From an uncultured Prevotellaceae bacterium (GTDB lineage Bacteria > Bacteroidota > Bacteroidia > Bacteroidales > Bacteroidaceae), in assembly GCA_902784615.1 (NCBI GenBank), contig CACZVN010000023.1, positions 1-46,170 of the forward strand: DNA of 46,170 nucleotides, in the 5' to 3' direction. Position numbers and translations under genes: made by a program. This document shows positions 26,546 through 36,265 of this stretch, in pieces; within the stretch, counting starts at the first letter, position 1, and the number at the start of each line of letters is the position of its first letter. The notes under the pieces were generated by a model. That model had not been told where the DNA came from and searched no databases. It saw only the letters and a program-made list of their open reading frames with translations.

Positions 26546-26554
26546 TTCTCATTC
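26428..26554. repeat. inverted repeat spanning the gldK translation start
   Basis: GAATGAGAAATGAAGA at 26428-26443 and its exact complement at 26539-26554, 95 bp apart. On the mRNA the 5' arm contains the gldK AUG (26545) and the 3' arm lies in the signal-peptide codons. A further copy of the AATGAGA unit is at 26453-26459. Confidence 0.8.
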
Positions 26555-26570
26555 CCTTAATCTCTCATTT

Positions 26571-27506
26571 TCAGAGAATTCGCACGCTCTTATGCAGGTT
26601 TCGGCCTTTTTTGTACAGGTTCAGTTCCGTCTGATAACCTACAAACAGTTCATGACTCCCATTGCCTATATTGATGGCCGAAGTATAAACCTCATAACTA
26701 TACCCCACCCTGATGCCGCGGATATCTCCGCCGACCTGCACTGTGATGGAGTTGGTCGGACTATATGACAGTCCTGCATACATCACCCTTTTCTCATGGG
26801 TATATATCAATCGTCCCGACACATCGGCGCGATAGGCTACGCCATCAGTCCGTCCCAAAACAGAGGTCTGTATGGATAGAAACGGATTTTTCAGCTGAAT
26901 ATTGTATCCGCCCGTCAAATAATAAGAAGAAGAGACTGCGAGTTCGTTCTTGTCTCCCAGTTCCACAGTAGGAGAATTCAGGTGTAAACCAGAGATTCCG
27001 ACATACCAATTGCGATGGGTATAATAGATACCCGCCGAGATATCGAAGCCCGTACCGTTGATGGAAGAAGAGGCGAAAGCAGGGTCATTGGAATCAATCA
27101 ATTCCACCTTCGACCCATCGAAAGTCTCACTCAGCATACTCAGTTGTACACCCACACTCAGTTTACCTCCCAACAAACGGGGTTGATAAGCATATTGCAG
27201 GCCTATGCGTTTGTGGGAGAACAGACCGATATTGTCGTTGATAAACTGGATACCTGCAGCATGGTAGGACTTCAGGGCATAAAAAGGCATGTCGGCAGCC
27301 ACGTACATTGTATTCGGATTATGCTCAAAACCAGCCATCTGAAGTGCGTAGGCCGCAGCCACATTTAGTTTCGACTCCTTACCCACCGCTGCAGGGTTGA
27401 AAGAGGGCTCCATCGCCCAGTAATGGCCAAAAGACACATCATACTGTGCCCTGGCCGCTAATGTAGTCAGAGTCAATAATAGAACTATGGGAATACGTCT
27501 CAACAC
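26571..27506 (-). CDS. porP: PorP/SprF-family type IX secretion membrane protein
   Basis: A 311-residue outer-membrane beta-barrel protein with signal peptide ending LAARAQ, then YDVSFGHYWAMEPSFNPAAVGKESKLNVAAAY (family start around FNPAAVG) and regular strands to a C-terminus with GYQTELNLYKKG. PorP/SprF proteins associate with the T9SS motor ring and, in other species, with surface adhesins (established). First of the five T9SS core genes porP-gldK-gldL-gldM-gldN. No clear promoter was seen in the 57 bp before it, so it may be read from the head-GIN gene upstream. Confidence 0.9.
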   Translation of the reverse strand: MLRRIPIVLLLTLTTLAARAQYDVSFGHYWAMEPSFNPAAVGKESKLNVAAAYALQMAGFEHNPNTMYVAADMPFYALKSYHAAGIQFINDNIGLFSHKRIGLQYAYQPRLLGGKLSVGVQLSMLSETFDGSKVELIDSNDPAFASSSINGTGFDISAGIYYTHRNWYVGISGLHLNSPTVELGDKNELAVSSSYYLTGGYNIQLKNPFLSIQTSVLGRTDGVAYRADVSGRLIYTHEKRVMYAGLSYSPTNSITVQVGGDIRGIRVGYSYEVYTSAINIGNGSHELFVGYQTELNLYKKGRNLHKSVRIL

Positions 27507-27563
27507 TTCTTAATAACGTATTCCCATCAGTTTTATTGCATGACCTGGATTTCCTGCCGTAAC

Positions 27564-28343
27564 CTATGGTCGTATGGACAATTGCCCGACACTCACATCA
27601 CCTGAGCCACTTTTCTCTTTAGAAAAGCGTTTCACCTCGCCCTTGAGAGTGATGTCGCCAGAGCCTCTAAGCTCACATGCCACAGCATCACAGTTCTGGT
27701 GGAAAGAGGCATCAATATCGCCTGAGCCTTTCAAGGCAAGACGGGCATCAGCAGTATTCCACAGATGGAGTCCGATATCACCCGAGCCGACAAGAGAGGC
27801 AGAAAGATCTTTGGTATCTAAACGGTCAAGGTCGATATCGCCTGAGCCGATGAGTTCCACCTCACAACGGTCGCAGATGAGATCCTTCACGTCGATGTCA
27901 CCCGAGCCGCGAAGCAGGATATCCATCTTATCGGTATCTATGCGCTGTTTACTGATAAAATCACCAGAACCATTCAGGCGGATGGCAATGAGATCGGGGG
28001 AAGTCACATAAACCGCTAATTCATCATCATCACCCAACTGGATATTAAACATGCCCAACTTACCCTTGTTACGGATCACCAGTGTCTTTCCTTCCACCTC
28101 TGTCAGGATATTCTTCACATACTCCTCCGGCCCTTTCACCTTGACAGAGAAAGAGTCGGTCTGCGTATAATAGATAGTAGGAGAACCATTGATCTCGATC
28201 TCCTCAAACCCTTTTAACTGACGCGACTCTGAGACATTCTCCGTACTGAAGAGTGTCTTTTCGTTACAACTTCCTGCACAAGAAGTCATGGTGACAACTA
28301 AAGCCATCATCACCACACCAACTACAAATTGACATTTTTTCAT
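27564..28343 (-). CDS. head-GIN-domain (DUF2807) lipoprotein
   Basis: About 259 residues from the ATG at 28343 (MKKCQFVVGVVMMALVV), with lipobox TMTSC. The body is a parallel beta-helix with repeated LxGSGDI/V motifs (for example RLNGSGDF, LLRGSGDID, ELIGSGDID, SLVGSGDIG, ALKGSGDID, ELRGSGDIT), about every 20 residues, as in the DUF2807 putative auto-transporter adhesin head-GIN family. Probably exposed at the cell envelope; function unknown. It lies 57 bp upstream of porP on the same strand. A weak -7 element (TACTTTCG, minus strand) is at 28382-28389. Confidence 0.88.
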   Translation of the reverse strand: MKKCQFVVGVVMMALVVTMTSCAGSCNEKTLFSTENVSESRQLKGFEEIEINGSPTIYYTQTDSFSVKVKGPEEYVKNILTEVEGKTLVIRNKGKLGMFNIQLGDDDELAVYVTSPDLIAIRLNGSGDFISKQRIDTDKMDILLRGSGDIDVKDLICDRCEVELIGSGDIDLDRLDTKDLSASLVGSGDIGLHLWNTADARLALKGSGDIDASFHQNCDAVACELRGSGDITLKGEVKRFSKEKSGSGDVSVGQLSIRP

Positions 28344-28435
28344 AATCACCTTACTTTTTATTGTTACTTCTGTCTGTTAGACGAAAGTATAGCGGAAAAA
28401 GTTGCAGACTATCAAAAAAATCGCCACATGTGCCG

Positions 28436-29689
28436 TCAGCCCAATGGCAGATCCACCCAGAAGAAAGAGCCCTTACCCACATGGGAATCAACACCAATGG
28501 TACCGCCAAGGCTGGTGGCGTGGGACTTGGCAACAGACAGTCCTAATCCCGTACCAGGTATATACTCGTCGAGTTTGACAAAACGATCGAAGATCTTCGT
28601 CTGATCCGCCTCAGGAATACCTTTGCCCGTATCTTTTACCCAGATACGCACATGATCGCCTTCCTGCAGGTCGTAGCCTAATGTGATGCTGCCTTTCTGC
28701 GTAAACTTTACGGCATTCTGCATCAGATTGTCGATAATCTCCACAAGTTTGGACACATCGGTACTAATCATCAACTGGTTATAAGGATACTGAGTGACTA
28801 ACTTCACATGCTGCTGATCAATGACTGCAGCATGGTTCTTGACAATATCATTCAATAACCGTACCAAATCGGTTTGCGACTTAACGAGATTCTTAGCCTC
28901 GGCTTCAACCTTCGACATACTTACCAGACCGTCGATAATACGCAACAATTTGCGGTTGTTGTTCTGTATCTCACCGATGAGCTGGTTACGGTCTTCCTCG
29001 CTCTCGACAACAGGTAACAGATCTGCAAAGCCCACGATGGCATTCAGTGGCGTACGGATCTCATGACCCATATTCGCCAGGAAGGCAGTTTTTAGACGGT
29101 CACTCTCCTCGGCCTTATTACGGGCATTGATAAGGTCGGCTTCCAATTTCTTTCGTTCGTCGATACGCATGGAGGTGCCCACGACTTTTGACGGATTACC
29201 CTCGGCATCTCGGTCAGCGATGATGGCAAAACTCTCCTCCCAATACGTCAGGCCAGTATTGCCAGACCTCACACGATACTGCTGATGGTAGAAATTGCTG
29301 CGGCCAGAACAGATATCATCGATTGCCGTCATGACGCGCTGGACATCGGACTTCTCAATCATCTCGTACAACAACGCCACATGAGACTCTGGCAATGGCA
29401 CAAGATTGTCCTGCCCATCGCGAAAGTCTGTATCCAGCGTAATGATACGAAGTTTGGGATTAATATGCCAAGTACAGAGTTTCATGGCCTTCACGACAAG
29501 CTCGTACTCGACGTTACCTTCCTTCAATCTGTCCAGTTCGGCTAATTCATCCTTCAACCTCAGGCCTGTACGCCGCTGGAAGATGATGGAGACAGTAAGA
29601 CTTATGATCAACAAGATACCCACCCCCCAGATGAAGTAAATCATGACGGGGTTTTCAAGTTGGGAATATAATAATAGTCCAGACATCAT
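28436..29689 (-). CDS. membrane-bound sensor histidine kinase with PAS domain
   Basis: About 417 residues from the ATG at 29689, chosen because a TACTTTTG -7 element lies just upstream at 29706-29713. One membrane helix (about 15-37), a PAS-like sensor region (about 55-190), a HisKA dimerisation domain with the phospho-acceptor His in MGHEIRTPLNAIVGF (near 208), and an ATPase domain with N box LMQNAVKFT, G1 DTGKGIPEA, F box IFDRFVKL and G2 GTGLGLSVA. No receiver domain and no adjacent response regulator, so it is an orphan kinase here. Signal unknown. Confidence 0.9.
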   Translation of the reverse strand: MMSGLLLYSQLENPVMIYFIWGVGILLIISLTVSIIFQRRTGLRLKDELAELDRLKEGNVEYELVVKAMKLCTWHINPKLRIITLDTDFRDGQDNLVPLPESHVALLYEMIEKSDVQRVMTAIDDICSGRSNFYHQQYRVRSGNTGLTYWEESFAIIADRDAEGNPSKVVGTSMRIDERKKLEADLINARNKAEESDRLKTAFLANMGHEIRTPLNAIVGFADLLPVVESEEDRNQLIGEIQNNNRKLLRIIDGLVSMSKVEAEAKNLVKSQTDLVRLLNDIVKNHAAVIDQQHVKLVTQYPYNQLMISTDVSKLVEIIDNLMQNAVKFTQKGSITLGYDLQEGDHVRIWVKDTGKGIPEADQTKIFDRFVKLDEYIPGTGLGLSVAKSHATSLGGTIGVDSHVGKGSFFWVDLPLG

Positions 29690-29818
29690 CTTCACGTATC
29701 TTTCGCAAAAGTACATATTTTCTTCGAAACTCCCACATTTTATATATAAAATTTAGCAAAAAGCAAAGATTTTTGTTAGATTAACAATAAAAAAGGGCAT
29801 TTTTCCACGAACTTCCAT

Positions 29819-29826
29819 TAACTTTG
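29819..29826 (+). promoter_or_regulatory. -7 element for the RNA methyltransferase gene
   Basis: TAACTTTG, 41 bp before the ATG at 29867; the -33 element is weak. Confidence 0.55.
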
Positions 29827-29866
29827 CACACGCAATTCCACCAATTGCTCAATTTGGAACAAAATA

Positions 29867-31393
29867 ATGGAACAGAAATTTGAATTGATCGCCAAAACAT
29901 TTATGGGACTGGAACCTGTATTGGCGAAAGAACTGACTCAATTGGGAGTCCAAGACGTGAAGGCCGGCAGACGGATGGTTTCGTTTACAGGTGACAAGGA
30001 AACCATGTACCGTGCCAATTTCCAGTTACACACCGCTATCAGAATATTGAAGCCCATCCGCCATTTCAAGGCCAAGAGTGCGGATGATGTCTATGAAGAA
30101 ATCAAGAAAATCGACTGGACGCAATATATAGAGACAGACAAGACGTTTGCCGTGGATGCCGTGGTATTCTCCGAAGAGTTCCGGCATTCCAAATTTGTAT
30201 CTTACAAGGTGAAAGACGCCATCGTAGATCAGTTCCGCGAGAAGACGGGCAAACGTCCTAACATCTCTGTGACCAATCCCGATATCCGTCTGAACATACA
30301 TATCGCCGAGGATCAGTGTACGCTGAGCCTTGACTCCAGTGGTGAGTCTTTGCATCGTCGCGGCTACCGTCAGGAGAGTGTTGAGGCTCCGCTGAACGAA
30401 GTACTGGCCGCCGGCATGATCCTGATGTCAGGCTGGCAGGGAGACACGGATTTTATCGATCCGATGTGTGGCTCCGGGACATTGCTCATCGAGGCGGCCT
30501 TGATTGCCAAGAACATGGCGCCAGGTCTGTTTCGCAAGGAATACGCTTTCGAGAAATGGCCAGACTTCGATGCCGACCTCTTTGACAGGATCTACAACGA
30601 CGAGAGTCTGGAACGCGAGTTCAAGCACCATATCTACGGCTACGACTGCGACATCAAGGCCGTGAATACCGCCCTGATGAACGTGAAGGCCGCAGGACTG
30701 ACCAGCGACATCACTGTCATCCAACAGGATTTCAAGGATTTCACCCAACCACAGACGAAGAGTATCATCATTACCAATCCGCCATACGGCGAACGGATCT
30801 CTACACCTGACCTGTTGGGCACCTACAAGATGATCGGCGAACGACTGAAGCACCAGTTCAAGGGCAATGACGCCTGGGTGCTCTCCTACCGAGAGGAGTG
30901 CTTCGACCAGATTGGTCTGAAGCCCAGCATCAAGATCCCGCTTTACAATGGTTCCCTGGAATGTGAATTCCGCAAGTACCAGATGTTCGACGGGAAACTG
31001 AAAGATTTCCGTTCTGAGGGCGGCATCGTCAAAACGGAAGAAGAGAAGCAGCAGATGGCCGAGAAACACCGCTTCAAGAAAATCCGCGAGTTCAAACAGC
31101 GAATGGAGGAAACGGAACAGAATGAAGAGGCCGACATCCGTTCCTTCACCTTCCATCGGCATGACTTGAAAAAGGACAATCGTGAATTCCGGAAGAACCG
31201 TGAAGACCGTGAGGAACAACATGACCGCAAGGATCGCAATGGCCGTAAAGATCGTGACGACCGCAGAGGTGGCTACAAGGGCAGTACTAATCGCGGTGGT
31301 CATGAGCGCTTTGACCGTAGCGGCAAGGACCGTTCTTTCGGCAAGAAGAAAGATTTCGACAAGAAGAACAGGAGATTCGATGATGAAGATTAA
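29867..31393 (+). CDS. THUMP-domain class I RNA methyltransferase (RlmL-N/Trm14-like)
   Basis: A 508-residue enzyme. An N-terminal ferredoxin-like/THUMP RNA-binding part (about 1-160) is followed by a SAM-dependent methyltransferase domain with motif I FIDPMCGSGTLLIEAA (near 200) and the catalytic NPPYGERI (near 305), typical of guanine-N2 methylation of rRNA or tRNA. The family corresponds to the first half of E. coli RlmL; the target base is inferred. The last about 80 residues are an Arg/Asp/Lys/Gly-rich, likely disordered tail, a probable RNA-binding extension. Its end overlaps the next gene by 14 bp. Confidence 0.9.
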   Translation: MEQKFELIAKTFMGLEPVLAKELTQLGVQDVKAGRRMVSFTGDKETMYRANFQLHTAIRILKPIRHFKAKSADDVYEEIKKIDWTQYIETDKTFAVDAVVFSEEFRHSKFVSYKVKDAIVDQFREKTGKRPNISVTNPDIRLNIHIAEDQCTLSLDSSGESLHRRGYRQESVEAPLNEVLAAGMILMSGWQGDTDFIDPMCGSGTLLIEAALIAKNMAPGLFRKEYAFEKWPDFDADLFDRIYNDESLEREFKHHIYGYDCDIKAVNTALMNVKAAGLTSDITVIQQDFKDFTQPQTKSIIITNPPYGERISTPDLLGTYKMIGERLKHQFKGNDAWVLSYREECFDQIGLKPSIKIPLYNGSLECEFRKYQMFDGKLKDFRSEGGIVKTEEEKQQMAEKHRFKKIREFKQRMEETEQNEEADIRSFTFHRHDLKKDNREFRKNREDREEQHDRKDRNGRKDRDDRRGGYKGSTNRGGHERFDRSGKDRSFGKKKDFDKKNRRFDDED

Positions 31394-33539
31394 AAAGGTT
31401 TTGGCAGCAATGGCGCTGCTGACAATCTCGACAAACATGATCGCTCAGGACAAACTCTTCACACTTGAAGATCTGAACTTCGGAGGTACCAATTACGCCA
31501 ACCTGCGTCCACAGAACATGTGGCTGACTTGGTGGGGCGAGAAGTTGATTCAGACGGATGTTGAGGAGTGTTTTACCATTGACGCCAAGACGGGCAAGAA
31601 GAACCTGCTTTTTTCCCTCGACGATATTAACAAATGGGCCGGGAGCGACGATGTGAAATATGTTCGTCACCTGATGAACGCCACCTTCCCCTATCCCGAT
31701 AGACCTATCGTGGCGGTAGGCAATAGAAAGGCATTCATACTGGTTGACTTTGAGGCCAAGAAGATTGTCTGGCAAGACAGCATCTCGGGCCAGGAAGCCA
31801 ACGACTGGAACTCCGTATCTCGCGCTACTGCCTTTATAGAGGACCACCAACTATTTGTGGTGGACGGTCAGGGAAAGAAGCACCAACTTTCTACCGACGG
31901 AAGTCGTGAGATCGTCTATGGGCAGCCTGTTCACCGTAATGAGTTCGGTATCGACAAAGGAACCTTCTGGAGTCCAGATGGACAACGTCTGGCTTTTTAC
32001 CGTATGGATCAGAGCATGGTGACGGATTATCCACAAGTGGACATCTTCCCACGTGAGGCAAGCTACGAGCCTGATAAGTACCCCATGGCCGGTATGACGA
32101 GCCATCAGGTGTCCGTGGGCGTCTATGACATGCAGACCAATAAGACCATCTATCTGCAGGCTGGTGATCCCACAAATCGGTATTTCACCAATATCGCCTG
32201 GAGTCCCGACAGCAAGACCATCTATATGTTTGAACTGAATCGCAGGCAGAACGACTGTCGCTTAGTTAGCTACAACGCGGTGACGGGTGAGAAAATCGCG
32301 GAACTCTATCGCGAGACATCGGATCAATACGTGGAGCCCATGCACCCCATCCAGTTCCTGCCTTGGGACGATACGAAGTTCATCATGCAGAGTCAGAAGG
32401 ACGGCTATAACCATCTGTACCTGTTTGACAAGAGCGGCAAGGAACTGAAACAGATTACCAGCGGCAAATGGGTGGTGCTGGAAGTGGTTGGTTTTAACAC
32501 CAAGAAAAAGAGCGTACTGATACTGAGCAACGAGACTTACCCTTTAAACAGCAATCTGTGGACCGTGGATATCAAGAGTGGTGCTCGCAACATGCTGGGG
32601 CAAGGCATAGGTGTGGTACAGAGCGCCCAGCCATCGGCAACGGGTCAGATGGTTGCCCTGAAGTTGTCATCATTTAATCACCCATGCATCATCGACGTGA
32701 TTAACACCAACTCTTGGGCTAAGGTTACAAATCTGCTGGATGCCGAGGATCCTTGGAAAGACTACCAGCAGCCCATATTCACAAGTGGCTATATAACAGC
32801 CGCCGACGACAAGACTGATCTATATTATAGAATGGTGAAGCCACACGACTTCGATCCCAACAAGAAATACCCAACGGTCGTTTATGTCTATGGTGGCCCT
32901 CACGCCCATCTTGTTGATGCGTCGTGGCACTATGCCAGCCGTACATGGGAGACTTATATGGCTCAAAAGGGTTATATCATATTCATCCTCGACAGCCGCG
33001 GATCAGAGAATCGCGGTCGCGACTTTGAGCAGGCCACCTTCCACCAACTTGGACAGATAGAGATGCAGGACCAGATGAAGGGTGTGGAGTTCCTGAGCAA
33101 GCAACCCTATGTCGATATGGATCGTCTGGGTGTTCACGGCTGGAGTTTCGGCGGGTTCATGACCATCTCGCTCATGCTGAACTATCCCGATGTGTTTAAG
33201 GTTGGTGTTGCCGGAGGTCCCGTCATCGACTGGAAATGGTACGAGGTGATGTATGGCGAGCGCTACATGGGCACGCCTCAGGACAATCCCGAGGGCTACG
33301 AGAAGACCAGCCTCATCGACAAAGCCAAGAACCTGAAGGGAAAACTCCAGATTATCACTGGCTATAACGACAATACGGTTGTTCCACAGCACTGTCTGTC
33401 ATTCCTCGACGCCTGTGTCAAGGCAGGTACCCAGCCCGATTTCTTCGCCTATCCGGGTGAAGAGCACAACATGCGAGGTCATGCCAGTGTGCATCTCCAC
33501 GAACGTATCACCCAATATTTCGAAGATTATTTAAAATAG
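31380..33539 (+). CDS. S9 family peptidase, dipeptidyl-peptidase IV-like
   Basis: A 719-residue secreted serine peptidase (signal peptide ending NMIAQ). An N-terminal beta-propeller (about 60-455) is followed by an alpha/beta-hydrolase domain with the catalytic Ser in GWSFGGF (near 590), Asp in GYNDNTV (near 664) and His in GEEHNMR (near 697). It removes dipeptides, usually after Pro/Ala, from peptides in the periplasm. The ATG at 31380 (or 31383) overlaps the methyltransferase end in another frame. Conserved DW-x(n)-YGGP elements ([12 protein letters not shown]) are present. Length is normal for bacterial DPP IV. Confidence 0.93.
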   Translation: MMKIKKVLAAMALLTISTNMIAQDKLFTLEDLNFGGTNYANLRPQNMWLTWWGEKLIQTDVEECFTIDAKTGKKNLLFSLDDINKWAGSDDVKYVRHLMNATFPYPDRPIVAVGNRKAFILVDFEAKKIVWQDSISGQEANDWNSVSRATAFIEDHQLFVVDGQGKKHQLSTDGSREIVYGQPVHRNEFGIDKGTFWSPDGQRLAFYRMDQSMVTDYPQVDIFPREASYEPDKYPMAGMTSHQVSVGVYDMQTNKTIYLQAGDPTNRYFTNIAWSPDSKTIYMFELNRRQNDCRLVSYNAVTGEKIAELYRETSDQYVEPMHPIQFLPWDDTKFIMQSQKDGYNHLYLFDKSGKELKQITSGKWVVLEVVGFNTKKKSVLILSNETYPLNSNLWTVDIKSGARNMLGQGIGVVQSAQPSATGQMVALKLSSFNHPCIIDVINTNSWAKVTNLLDAEDPWKDYQQPIFTSGYITAADDKTDLYYRMVKPHDFDPNKKYPTVVYVYGGPHAHLVDASWHYASRTWETYMAQKGYIIFILDSRGSENRGRDFEQATFHQLGQIEMQDQMKGVEFLSKQPYVDMDRLGVHGWSFGGFMTISLMLNYPDVFKVGVAGGPVIDWKWYEVMYGERYMGTPQDNPEGYEKTSLIDKAKNLKGKLQIITGYNDNTVVPQHCLSFLDACVKAGTQPDFFAYPGEEHNMRGHASVHLHERITQYFEDYLK

Positions 33540-33543
33540 GATT

Positions 33544-34830
33544 ATGAAGATATTACTGTTAGGAAGTGGCGGACGAGAGCACGCCTTAGCTTGGAAAATC
33601 GCTCAGAGCAGCAGATGTGACAAACTCTATATCGCACCAGGTAATGCCGGGACATCCAATTGCGGAGAGAATGTAGCCATGAAGGCTGATGACTTCGAGG
33701 CCATCAAGTCCTTCTGTGTGGAGAAAGGCATTGACATGGTCGTAGTGGGGCCTGAGGATCCACTGGTAAAGGGTATCTATGACGACCTCAAGGCCGATGC
33801 CCGCACCAAGGACATCCCCGTCATCGGTCCTTCAAAGGCCGGAGCAGTGCTCGAAGGCTCGAAGGACTTTGCCAAGAGTTTCATGCAGCGCCATAACATC
33901 CCCACAGCCCGCTATCAGACGTTTGACGGTGAGCATTTGGAGGAAGGTCTGAAGTTCCTTGAAACCTTAGAAGCACCCTATGTTCTGAAGGCCGATGGTC
34001 TCTGTGCAGGTAAGGGTGTTCTCATCCTCCCCACCCTTGAGGAAGCCCAAAAGGAACTGAAGGAGATGCTGGGCGGCATGTTTGGCAATGCCTCCAGCCG
34101 TGTGGTTATTGAGGAGTTTATGAGTGGTATCGAGTGCAGTGTCTTCGTCCTGACCGACGGTCAACATTACAAGATCCTTCCCGAGGCCAAGGACTACAAG
34201 CGCATCGGCGAGCACGATACCGGTCTGAACACAGGCGGCATGGGTTCTGTAACCCCCGTTCCCTTTGCCACGAAAGAATGGATGCAGAAAGTGGAAGACC
34301 GTATCATCCGTCCTACCGTAGAGGGTCTGGCCGCTGACAACATCGACTACAAAGGTTTTATCTTCTTCGGACTTATCAATCGCACAAACACCCCGACAGG
34401 AGAGCCAGAGCCATACGTCATCGAGTACAACTGTCGTATGGGCGACCCGGAGACAGAGAGTGTGATGCTGCGCCTGAAAAGCGATATCGTCGATCTGTTC
34501 GAAGGGGTGTCAGCGGGTAATCTGGATCAGCGCCATATAGAGTTTGATCCCCGTGCAGCAGTCTGTGTGATGCTGGTATCGGGTGGCTATCCCCAGGCCT
34601 ACCAGAAAGGCTATCCCATCACTGGCATTGATCAGGTGGAAGGCTCCATCGTCTTTCACAGTGGTACAGCCCTGAAAGACGGTGAGGTAGTCACTGCCGG
34701 AGGACGTGTCATCGCCGTCAGCAGCTATGGCAAGGACAAGGCCGAGGCTCTGCAGAAATCTTTCGAGGAGGCTCAGAAAATCCAGTTTACCGACAAATAT
34801 TTCCGTCGCGACATCGGAGCTGACCTCTAA
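33544..34830 (+). CDS. purD: phosphoribosylamine--glycine ligase (GAR synthetase)
   Basis: A 428-residue ATP-grasp enzyme of purine synthesis: phosphoribosylamine + glycine + ATP to GAR. The N-terminal Rossmann part begins [19 protein letters not shown]. The ATP-grasp core has [12 protein letters not shown], the GGMGSVTP block and [14 protein letters not shown], and the C-terminal part has [18 protein letters not shown]. All family blocks are present and length is normal. It starts 4 bp after the S9 peptidase gene, so it is in the same transcript. Confidence 0.96.
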   Translation: MKILLLGSGGREHALAWKIAQSSRCDKLYIAPGNAGTSNCGENVAMKADDFEAIKSFCVEKGIDMVVVGPEDPLVKGIYDDLKADARTKDIPVIGPSKAGAVLEGSKDFAKSFMQRHNIPTARYQTFDGEHLEEGLKFLETLEAPYVLKADGLCAGKGVLILPTLEEAQKELKEMLGGMFGNASSRVVIEEFMSGIECSVFVLTDGQHYKILPEAKDYKRIGEHDTGLNTGGMGSVTPVPFATKEWMQKVEDRIIRPTVEGLAADNIDYKGFIFFGLINRTNTPTGEPEPYVIEYNCRMGDPETESVMLRLKSDIVDLFEGVSAGNLDQRHIEFDPRAAVCVMLVSGGYPQAYQKGYPITGIDQVEGSIVFHSGTALKDGEVVTAGGRVIAVSSYGKDKAEALQKSFEEAQKIQFTDKYFRRDIGADL

Positions 34831-34845
34831 ACAGACAAGGACGGC

Positions 34846-35778
34846 ATGAGACGGATACAGAACAAGGTGGCCGAGAGTCGCTGGGCTCTGCCTATGGCAA
34901 TACTTTATAGTATCGCCATTTGGCTGTTGGCGGGTCTGGTACAGGAACAATGGTGGATCCAGTTCGGCTGTTTCCTGCTCTCTTCCACCCTGATGGCACA
35001 TCTGAACAACATCAATGTGCTGATCCGCATCTACAGCCGCATGGTTTCCGTATCCTTTATCTTTCTTTCCACGGCGGCGGTCTTTCTGTTTCCGTCCGTC
35101 AAAGGAGCCGTCATTCAACTGTGTTTCATTGCCTCCCTGTTGTTCTTCTACAACTGTTATCAGGACAAGGAGACGCCAGGTTGGACATTCTACACATTCC
35201 TCTTCCTAGGTCTGGGGAGCATCGCGGATATTCATTTTCTCTATTTCGTACCGATATTCTGGCTGATGATGGTCATCATTGTCTATTCCATCAGCTGGCG
35301 CACGGTCGTCGCCTCGCTGGTAGGATTGCTGACACCCTATTGGTTTTGGACAGCCTGGATACTCTGGCAAGAGAACGGAAACATCACTTCTATCACGAAA
35401 CACCTGTTAGCGGTGACTGATTATCAGATGCCAGTTCCCCTGACCTCCCAACAGGCCCTATTGCTTGGGCTGATCGTATTACTTGGCATCACCGGGGCAA
35501 TCCATTTCCTGCGAACCAGTTCCCGCGACAAGATCCGTACCCGCCAGATGTTCTACAGTTTCTTTATCATCGGCACCGCTGCCGGCATTTTTTTGGTCCT
35601 CCAGACTCAACACTATGATATGCTGATCCGGATCATGACGATTGCCGTCAGTCCGCTTATCGGCCACTTCCTGGCCTTGACGAAAACAAAGATCACCAAC
35701 ATCGCCTTCATTGTCATTTCGGTAGCCGTTCTGGCTCTGACCTTCTTCAACCTATGGACTTCATCATCTCCCTTCTGA
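34846..35778 (+). CDS. polytopic membrane protein of unknown function
   Basis: A 310-residue protein with about nine to ten membrane helices (for example WALPMAILYSIAIWLLAGLV, FIFLSTAAVFLF, FLYFVPIFWLMMVIIVYSI, LLLGLIVLLGITGAIHFL). It resembles the uncharacterised Bacteroidetes membrane proteins found near purD and YqaA genes (DUF6427-like, tentative). No catalytic motif is seen. It begins 15 bp after purD, and its end overlaps the next gene by 25 bp, so it is in an operon. Confidence 0.75.
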   Translation: MRRIQNKVAESRWALPMAILYSIAIWLLAGLVQEQWWIQFGCFLLSSTLMAHLNNINVLIRIYSRMVSVSFIFLSTAAVFLFPSVKGAVIQLCFIASLLFFYNCYQDKETPGWTFYTFLFLGLGSIADIHFLYFVPIFWLMMVIIVYSISWRTVVASLVGLLTPYWFWTAWILWQENGNITSITKHLLAVTDYQMPVPLTSQQALLLGLIVLLGITGAIHFLRTSSRDKIRTRQMFYSFFIIGTAAGIFLVLQTQHYDMLIRIMTIAVSPLIGHFLALTKTKITNIAFIVISVAVLALTFFNLWTSSSPF

Positions 35779-36206
35779 CCCAGTACGGCTACTGGGGTAT
35801 GCTGTTGGCCGCCTTTCTGGCTGGCAGTTTCTTCCCTTTCTCCAGCGAGGCTGTGATGATCGGACTGATGGCCACGGGGCTCGACCCCTGGATCCTGATG
35901 ATCTACGGCACTGTCGGCAATGTACTGGGCAGTATTGTGAACTACTGCGTCGGACGGATGGGCAAGATGGAGTGGATCGAGAAATACCTGCATGTAAAGA
36001 AAGAGGATCTTGACAAAGCCCACCGTTTCATGGCAGGACGAGGCTCCTGGATGGGTTTCTTCGCCTTCCTGCCCGTGCTGGGCAGTGCCATCACCATTGC
36101 GCTGGGACTGATGCGTTCTAACATCGTCATCACGTTTATTGCCATCACCTTAGGCAAAATCTTCCGTTATATTATCTTAATTTACGGAGCGGGACTATTT
36201 TTATAA
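35754..36206 (+). CDS. DedA/YqaA-family membrane protein
   Basis: A 150-residue protein of the SNARE-associated/DedA superfamily, YqaA type. It has an N-terminal re-entrant/membrane region (YWGMLLAAFLAGSFFPFSSEAVMIGL), the G-x(n)-GS-I-N-Y-x-G block (GNVLGSIVNYCVGR), and the conserved F-x-R-G/F-LPVLG segment (GFFAFLPVLGSAITIALG). DedA proteins are linked to lipid scrambling and membrane homeostasis (family knowledge). Shorter than full DedA, but normal for YqaA. It starts inside the end of the previous gene. Confidence 0.88.
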   Translation: MDFIISLLTQYGYWGMLLAAFLAGSFFPFSSEAVMIGLMATGLDPWILMIYGTVGNVLGSIVNYCVGRMGKMEWIEKYLHVKKEDLDKAHRFMAGRGSWMGFFAFLPVLGSAITIALGLMRSNIVITFIAITLGKIFRYIILIYGAGLFL

Positions 36207-36218
36207 ACATTTTTTTCG

Positions 36219-36226
36219 TACCTTTG
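36219..36226 (+). promoter_or_regulatory. -7 element for the DUF2723 gene
   Basis: TACCTTTG, 40 bp before the ATG at 36266, in an AT-rich spacer that follows the YqaA-type gene. Confidence 0.55.
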
Positions 36227-36265
36227 CAACCATATAGTGATTTAACGTCAACAAGATAACATTCA

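Noticed and set aside
27564-28300. Regularly repeated GAGCC/CCTGAGCC DNA motif, CRISPR-like at first sight
   Set aside because: The repeats encode GSGDI motifs of a beta-helix protein; spacing varies and there are no spacers or cas genes. No CRISPR array was seen anywhere in the window.
30428-31438. Minus-strand open frame of 336 codons
   Set aside because: Antisense to the THUMP methyltransferase; hydrophobic composition arises from reading the opposite strand of its acidic and basic tail.
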